A DNA stretch of 64,000 nt from Acidimicrobiales bacterium. GTDB lineage: Bacteria; Actinomycetota; Acidimicrobiia; Acidimicrobiales; Aldehydirespiratoraceae. Positions within the stretch are counted from its first letter, which is position 1, and every line of letters begins with the position of its first letter. Of the stretch, positions 59,794 to 64,000 are shown piece after piece. The stretch spans positions 1-64,000 of the forward strand of contig JAQWMR010000015.1 of NCBI GenBank assembly GCA_029246685.1, read 5' to 3'. Under the pieces are notes generated by a model. It made no database searches, was not told the DNA's origin, and worked only from the letters and a program-made list of their open reading frames with translations. The position numbers and the translations under genes are program-made.

Positions 59794-60267
59794 TCAATCC
59801 TCTTCCCCGCCACGAATTGCACGAACGTCGAGCTGCTCGGCCACCCAACGACCCACGGGGTCATCGCCGCCGGCCAAGTGCCATGCATAGTGCGCGTGGA
59901 GGCACTTCACGCCGCGCCGGGTGCCGCCGACACCGGCGGAGGGCCGAGGACCCTCGTGGTCGGCCGGAATCGCGGCATCGCGCTCGGCCGCGTAGCGCGC
60001 ATGCGCCGCGGCGAGTTCCTCCGGGGCGACAGCCGCCTCAGCACGACGCACGCCACCCTCGCTCTCGAGCCGGCCCACGTCGCGGCGGGCGGTCTCCCCG
60101 ACGAGCCAGTAACGCGTGGGCATCGGGCGGCCGTCGGCCAGCAGGGGTGCGTTGCGGAGCACGACGGGGTCCCCCGCGTCGTCGCGAACGATGATCTCGA
60201 ACGCGCCGCCGGCGGGTCGCCCGAGCAGTTCCTCGACGCGGGCCCGATCGCTGTCCGAGACGCTCAT
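59794..60267 (-). CDS. DUF501 protein
   Basis: A 157-residue member of DUF501, found in actinobacteria between the eno/ftsB region and ppx. It has an N-terminal VEELLGRPAGGAFEIIVRD segment, LLADGRPMPTRYWLVG, and the family Cys/His end RRGVKCLHAHYAWHLAGGDD, likely a metal or redox site. Function unknown. ATG 60267 overlaps the upstream stop by 4 nt. Confidence 0.87.
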   Translation of the reverse strand: MSVSDSDRARVEELLGRPAGGAFEIIVRDDAGDPVVLRNAPLLADGRPMPTRYWLVGETARRDVGRLESEGGVRRAEAAVAPEELAAAHARYAAERDAAIPADHEGPRPSAGVGGTRRGVKCLHAHYAWHLAGGDDPVGRWVAEQLDVRAIRGGEED

Positions 60268-60881
60268 CGGCGCCGCTGGCGCAGAAGTACTGCGACGACG
60301 ATCCCGGCCAACGCGAGCGCGACCAGGCGCTTGAGGACCGGCGTGCGAGCCGCGTCCATGATGTCGATCGCCTCTGGCTCGGGCATGTCGACGGTGCGGC
60401 GAGGTGGTCGGCGAGCACGGAGCAGGAACGCGTCGCCCTCTTCCAGCATCGATCCGAGATTCTCGGCGAACTGGGCGACGAGCGTGTCGCTCACCTCCGG
60501 GATCACTCCCTTTCCGAGCTGGGCAACGCGCCCGGTAATGGTGAGGTCCGTGTCGAGGTTCACCTGGGTGCTCGTGTCGGACAGGGCTTCGAGCTTGGCC
60601 GTGATGACCGCCTCGGCCTTGTCGTCCGCGTCCTTGGCGAGGCCCTGACTCGACACCACGACTTTGCGGTCCTGGTGGTTCTGCTCGATGACCGTCGCCG
60701 TCCCGGCGTATTCCGTGGTGATCTTGCCGAGCCGCACATGGATCAGGCCTCGAAACGCTCGCCCGTCCACCTCCTGAAGTTGGGCGCCCGGCACGCATTG
60801 AGCGACGCGTTCGACATCGGTGAGCACGGCCCACGTCTCGTCGATCGGTCGAGAAACCTCGAAGCTCTGGCTCAGCTCCAC
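60264..60881 (-). CDS. CoxG/SRPBCC-family protein with C-terminal helix
   Basis: A 205-residue protein. Residues 1-150 form a SRPBCC lipid-pocket domain of the CO dehydrogenase subunit G type (FEVSRPIDETWAVLTDVERV, AQCVPGAQLQEVDG, AEAVITAKLEAL). A linker and a C-terminal transmembrane helix (LVALALAGIVVAVLL) follow, ending in Arg. CoxG anchors or matures molybdenum hydroxylases at the membrane. GTG 60881 overlaps the mocA-like gene by 10 nt. No cox structural genes are present here. Confidence 0.85.
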   Translation of the reverse strand: MELSQSFEVSRPIDETWAVLTDVERVAQCVPGAQLQEVDGRAFRGLIHVRLGKITTEYAGTATVIEQNHQDRKVVVSSQGLAKDADDKAEAVITAKLEALSDTSTQVNLDTDLTITGRVAQLGKGVIPEVSDTLVAQFAENLGSMLEEGDAFLLRARRPPRRTVDMPEPEAIDIMDAARTPVLKRLVALALAGIVVAVLLRQRRR

Positions 60882-61456
60882 CGGCGCAGATCCTCCAGCG
60901 TGTCGACGTCGGCGTCGTCGCCGGTGCAGGCGATCAGGTCGACCATCTCGGGGCGCTCCCGCAGGAGCCGCCGGGCTCCCTCGTCGCCCGACACAGGAAG
61001 GGCGGACCACATCGCGTCGCTGAGCCGTACTGGTGGACGAGCGCCCTTGCCGAAGTCGGCTGCGGCGACGTCGCTCTCCGACTCGCCGACGGCCGTCCAG
61101 ACCTCGGTCGAGATGCCGGGTTGATCGCCCAGTCCGACCACGACCGCTCGGTGGCCGCGGGCGTCGGCATAGATCGTCGCCGCTCGCAGCGACGTGGCCT
61201 GACCGTCCTCCCACCGTTCGTTGTGGAGCAGCGTCACGTCGTCGGGGATCACTGCGGCGATGTCGGCGCAGCCGCTGACCACGATCACCTCGTCGAATCC
61301 GGCACCACGCGCCGCGTCGACCGCATGGCGCACGATCGGCTTGCCTCGCACCTCGGCAAGCAGCTTGTGCTCCTCGCCGGCGAAGCGTGAACCAGCACCG
61401 GCCGCCAGAACGATGGCGGCGGTGGTGGCGTTCTCGCGGGGATCTTCGATCGACAT
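60872..61456 (-). CDS. MocA/MobA-like nucleotidyltransferase
   Basis: A 194-residue GT-A fold NTP transferase with the nucleotide signature LAAGAGSRFAGEEHKLL (residues 16-32) and GLGDQPGIS metal motif. Members attach CMP or GMP to molybdopterin, here most likely CMP for a xanthine-oxidase-type enzyme, given the coupled coxG. ATG 61456 is chosen; upstream in-frame codons are antisense of the divergent gene at 61530. Confidence 0.85.
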   Translation of the reverse strand: MSIEDPRENATTAAIVLAAGAGSRFAGEEHKLLAEVRGKPIVRHAVDAARGAGFDEVIVVSGCADIAAVIPDDVTLLHNERWEDGQATSLRAATIYADARGHRAVVVGLGDQPGISTEVWTAVGESESDVAAADFGKGARPPVRLSDAMWSALPVSGDEGARRLLRERPEMVDLIACTGDDADVDTLEDLRRWS

Positions 61457-61529
61457 CTGCACAGTCTGGCGCACCGCGACCCATCCTCCTCGCTGACGAG
61501 ATGACCCGGCCAGGGCGTAGGATGCCCCG

Positions 61530-62069
61530 ATGGAACAGAGCGACGACGCCACAATGCCGGTCGCCCCGAACCACCCACCCGTGGTGCGAGTGTCGATGCT
61601 GCTCGCGGACTCTGCGCAGGTCGCCGACGGCAAGCTCTACATCCTCGGTGGCGGCATCACGGCGTTCGGCCCCCGACCCCAGCCGCTTGGCGTTGCGATC
61701 CGCATCGAGGTGCCGTGGGACCGGGCCAACATCTCCCACCAGTGGCGTCTCGATCTCCTCGATGAGGACGGCCACCCGCTGCTGGTGCGGGACAAGCCGC
61801 TCGTGGTTCATGGTCGCTTCGAAGCCGGCCGGCCCGCCGGGCTGAAGCCGGGCACACCGCTGTCGGTGCCGCTGGCGATCAACTTCCCGGCTGTGCCCGT
61901 CACGCCAGGCAAGAGTTACGCGTTCCAACTCTCGATCGACGATACGACCCATGTGGATTGGCGACAGGGCTTCCACGTCCGTGCCGGCAAAGGCGTCAAG
62001 CCGAGCGGCCCGCCTCCCACTCCCGACCCCGACGCCGGCGACCCTGGTCGCCTGCCCGGATTGGACTGA
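61530..62069 (+). CDS. Conserved hypothetical protein (DUF6941-like)
   Basis: A 179-residue protein whose middle (VSMLLADSAQVADGKLYILG, then GGITAFGPRPQP and RDKPLVVHGRFEAGRPAG) matches a conserved actinobacterial family of beta-rich proteins often listed as DUF6941. No signal peptide or catalytic motif is seen. The Pro-rich C-terminus looks disordered. The HlyIII gene starts 2 nt after its stop, so they are co-transcribed. Confidence 0.7.
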   Translation: MEQSDDATMPVAPNHPPVVRVSMLLADSAQVADGKLYILGGGITAFGPRPQPLGVAIRIEVPWDRANISHQWRLDLLDEDGHPLLVRDKPLVVHGRFEAGRPAGLKPGTPLSVPLAINFPAVPVTPGKSYAFQLSIDDTTHVDWRQGFHVRAGKGVKPSGPPPTPDPDAGDPGRLPGLD

Positions 62070-62071
62070 TC

Positions 62072-62761
62072 ATGACCACCGTCTCCCCCACCGCTGACGC
62101 CGCCTCCGCCGCTGTTGATCACCCGGACCACAAGCCGGTTCTGCGGGGTCGGTCGCACGAATACGCGTTCGTCGTCGCGATCACCTTGGCGCTGATCATG
62201 ATCGTGGCCGCCCCGGGCATCGTGCCCCGCTTCGTCGTCGCGCTCTACGTCGCCGCGATCGCCGGGCTGTTCGGCATCAGTGCGCTCTATCACCGTGTGG
62301 ACTGGGCCCCCGCGGCCCGGGTCCGCATGAAGCGGCTCGACCACTCGTTGATCTTCATTGCGATCGCCGGCACCTACACGCCGATCGCGGCGTTTGCGTT
62401 GTCCCCGAGCGTCGCTCGTGTCGTGCTTCCGATCGTCTGGGGCGGCGCGCTGCTCGGCATCGCGACCCGCAACCTCTGGCCCGATGCTCCAAAGCCGCTC
62501 ACTGCGGCGCCCTACGTAGCCGTGGGCTGGGTTGCCGTCTTCGTGATGGTCGACATGTGGCGGTCACTCGGCGTCGCCGGCTTCACGCTCGTGAGCGTCG
62601 GCGGGCTGCTCTACACGGCCGGGGCCGGGATCTATGCCTTTCGCCGTCCGAACCCGTGGCCCCGTCTCTTCGGCTACCACGAGGTCTTTCACTTGCTGGT
62701 GGTCGGCGGAGCCGCGCTGCACTACGTCAGTGTGGCTTTCGTCGCGCTCCCGAAGGCGTAG
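62072..62761 (+). CDS. Hemolysin III family (PAQR-like) membrane protein
   Basis: A 229-residue, seven-helix protein of the HlyIII/PAQR family. It has the conserved ISALYHRVDW Ser-His, RLDHSLIFIAIAGTYTP (Asp-His) and GYHEVFHLLVVGGAALHYVS with the two C-terminal His, together forming the putative zinc site. Such proteins are proposed membrane hydrolases. ATG 62072 follows the DUF6941-like stop at once. Confidence 0.9.
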   Translation: MTTVSPTADAASAAVDHPDHKPVLRGRSHEYAFVVAITLALIMIVAAPGIVPRFVVALYVAAIAGLFGISALYHRVDWAPAARVRMKRLDHSLIFIAIAGTYTPIAAFALSPSVARVVLPIVWGGALLGIATRNLWPDAPKPLTAAPYVAVGWVAVFVMVDMWRSLGVAGFTLVSVGGLLYTAGAGIYAFRRPNPWPRLFGYHEVFHLLVVGGAALHYVSVAFVALPKA

Positions 62762-62764
62762 GCC

Positions 62765-62929
62765 TCAGGCCGCAGCGCCCACACGAATCTGGTCGCGGAT
62801 CTCGTCGAGTTCGGCGCGGCTTGCCGACAGTTCGGCGATGGAGGCGTCGCTGCGGCGGAGCTCCTGATGGGCGTTCCAGCGGCTGGTCAGGCTGGCGAGG
62901 AGGTCGTCGAAGGAGGGGGTGTTCTTCAT
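62765..62929 (-). CDS. Small helical protein, 54 aa
   Basis: A short gene with consistent coding bias: MKNTPSFDDLLASLTSRWNA, then HQELRRSDASIAELSASRAE and LDEIRDQIRVGAAA. It is almost fully helical and charged, suggesting a coiled coil. ATG 62929 is preceded by an AGTGGGGTC stretch, a weak ribosome-binding site. Convergent with HlyIII (3 nt gap). Function unknown. Confidence 0.6.
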   Translation of the reverse strand: MKNTPSFDDLLASLTSRWNAHQELRRSDASIAELSASRAELDEIRDQIRVGAAA

Positions 62930-63044
62930 GACCCCACTGTACGGATCCCTTCGCCGTGATACCTATCGATTCTCGGGCCATACGCACTATGATGCCGTGG
63001 TTCTGTAGGTGACTCTCTCTCTTGACTTTGGTATCATCGGGATC

Positions 63045-63518
63045 GTGCCCTGGACACCTCCGAAACCGATCGACCCAATCAACCGTCGTATCCTCGAGGA
63101 ACTCGCGGCCGACGGGCGGTTGAGCATGCGCGAACTCGGTGAGCGGATCGATCTGTCTGGCCCGGCAACAACGGAGCGGGTCCGCAGGCTCGAGCGCGAT
63201 GGCGTGATTCGCGGCTACCGAGCGATCGTGGATCCCGATGCCTTCGGCTACCCGATGCTGGTCGTCATCCGCATCCACTCCGCCGGTCCTCGCGCGGCCG
63301 AAATCGACCGCGTCGCTCGTGAGACACCCGAAGTCGTCGAGTGTCACCGGGTCACCGGAAGCGAGAGCCATGTGATCCGCGTGCGAGTCCGCGACGTCGA
63401 TCACCTCAACGAGATCGTCGAGCGCTTCTGGGAGTTCGGTGACACGATCACGAACGTGGTCACCACCACGCCGGTGGTCCTGCGCGATGTTCCGTTCACA
63501 TCGCCGGCAAGCCGCTGA
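63045..63518 (+). CDS. Lrp/AsnC family transcriptional regulator
   Basis: A 157-residue regulator: an N-terminal winged helix-turn-helix (IDPINRRILEELAADGRLSM, RELGERIDLSGPATTERVRR, LERDGVIRGYRAIVDP) and a C-terminal RAM ligand domain with the CHRVTGSESHVIRVRV strand. GTG 63045 is preferred; GTG 63009 would add 12 hydrophobic residues over a probable promoter region. Inverted TGATACC/GGTATCA copies flank the gap upstream (about 62961 and 63029), a possible autoregulatory site. Confidence 0.87.
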   Translation: MPWTPPKPIDPINRRILEELAADGRLSMRELGERIDLSGPATTERVRRLERDGVIRGYRAIVDPDAFGYPMLVVIRIHSAGPRAAEIDRVARETPEVVECHRVTGSESHVIRVRVRDVDHLNEIVERFWEFGDTITNVVTTTPVVLRDVPFTSPASR

Positions 63519-64000
63519 TCAGGGGTTGCGGCGCTTCAGTTCGTAGCTCGCCCACGCCATCGTCAGGGCCAGCCCGACGACGATAGCCAGCAGACCCGGC
63601 CACGTCTGATCCCAGGTGACCGGACCGATGAAGCCCTGACGGGTGAGTCGGAGGACGTTGGTGACCGGGTTGAACCGGGCGAACTGGTGCATCCATCCGG
63701 TCAGGAGCGTGATCGGAACCTGGCCGATCGACGGGAACATCAGGAGGAACGAGAACATCTGCACGATGGCCATCGCCTTCGTGTTGCCGATCCGTAGGAC
63801 GACGGCCAGGCCGAAGGCGCCGAACACCAGCGCTCCCCCGATTCCGCCGACATAGGCCAGCACCACGCCGAGGACGCCACCCTGGATGTCGAGACCTTGG
63901 AAGAACGCTGCGATCAACACCACCATCGTCAACGGGATGACGGCCCGGACAACCGTGTAGACGAGCGGGGCGACGAGGATGGCGCTCCGCCGGATCGGGC
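63519..64000 (-). CDS. ABC-2 type transporter permease (5' part outside window)
   Basis: At least 160 codons of membrane protein, open to the right edge. The frame reads IRRSAILVAPLVYTVVRAVI, then hydrophobic helices, QVPITLLTGWMHQFARFNPV and TNVLRLTRQGF, and ends in a helix followed by YELKRRNP. The FNPVTNVLRLTRQGF segment is typical of DrrB-like ABC-2 drug or polysaccharide export permeases. The ATPase partner would lie beyond the window. It abuts the Lrp stop. Confidence 0.82.
   Translation of the reverse strand, partial: PIRRSAILVAPLVYTVVRAVIPLTMVVLIAAFFQGLDIQGGVLGVVLAYVGGIGGALVFGAFGLAVVLRIGNTKAMAIVQMFSFLLMFPSIGQVPITLLTGWMHQFARFNPVTNVLRLTRQGFIGPVTWDQTWPGLLAIVVGLALTMAWASYELKRRNP

Noticed and set aside
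62961..63035. TGATACC/GGTATCA inverted copies before the Lrp gene as a defined operator
   Set aside because: The copies are about 60 nt apart and short, so chance occurrence is not excluded; mentioned only in the gene entry.
1..64000. CRISPR arrays, rRNA genes, transposases
   Set aside because: No regularly spaced repeats, rRNA-like stretches or transposase/integrase-like proteins were seen on either strand; small insertion-type elements are noted separately.

Overview
This is a high-GC window with strong G/C third positions, densely packed with genes on both strands. F420-type luciferase-like oxidoreductases, CaiB/BaiF CoA-transferases, many acyl-CoA dehydrogenases, DUF222/HNH endonucleases, a DUF1501/DUF1800 pair and an SLH-tailed subtilase point to an actinobacterium. 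An uncultured Acidimicrobiia-like (Ilumatobacter-like) marine or soil lineage fits best; this is inferred from gene content, not from a marker gene.

Layout. 1-8.1 kb: a partial HNH protein, an F420 oxidoreductase, a lipoprotein, the DUF1800/DUF1501 pair (DUF1800 frameshifted) and cbs-metB. 8.2-15.2 kb: a CoA-transferase behind a perfect 25-bp palindrome, a decayed operon (DUF1214-like pseudogene, Baeyer-Villiger monooxygenase, truncated 2OG oxygenase) and an F420 oxidoreductase/APH-kinase pair. 15.2-16.8 kb: an interrupted membrane protein, a SelW-like selenoprotein and a phosphatase. 17-30.6 kb: a catabolic block of CoA-transferases, acyl-CoA dehydrogenases, MaoC-like hydratases, a sulfatase and an amidohydrolase. 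30.7-34 kb: a TetR regulator and two paralogous solute-binding lipoproteins. 34-38 kb: a carnitine catabolic operon (gamma-butyrobetaine hydroxylase, BKACE, carnitine dehydrogenase) and a beta-hydroxyacid dehydrogenase. 38.1 kb: a DsbA-family selenoprotein. 38.8-41.5 kb: a phosphoribosyltransferase, HbhA-like protein and XRE regulator. 41.6-47.6 kb: gene fragments, crotonase, thiolase, a frameshifted NHL lipoprotein, GH2 and an intradiol dioxygenase. 48.3-49.6 kb: a scar of three gene remnants beside tRNA-Leu(UAA). 50-64 kb: an SLH-tailed protease, a RecB-like nuclease, MFS exporter, acyl-CoA ligase, the conserved DUF501-ppx pair, coxG-mocA, HlyIII, an Lrp regulator and a partial ABC-2 permease.

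The main result is two genes that ordinary gene calling loses because an in-frame UGA sits at a redox-active position: a SelW/Rdx protein with a CVPU motif (16044-16310) and a DsbA/FrnE-like protein with a UPWC motif (38161-38793). Each UGA is followed, 17 and 21 nt later, by the apical loop of a stable hairpin with G in the first two loop positions, as the bacterial SECIS model expects. No Sec machinery (selA, selB, selC, selD) lies in the window.

A second theme is gene decay. At least four genes carry single-base frameshifts, one has an amber codon plus two frameshifts, one has a 105-bp in-phase insertion between 12-bp repeats, and several junctions join two truncated genes. A third is a shared operator-like palindrome (core TGACGGTCCGTCA) before two fatty-acid-type catabolic genes 10 kb apart. 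No intergenic stretch above 300 bases lacks an annotated element.
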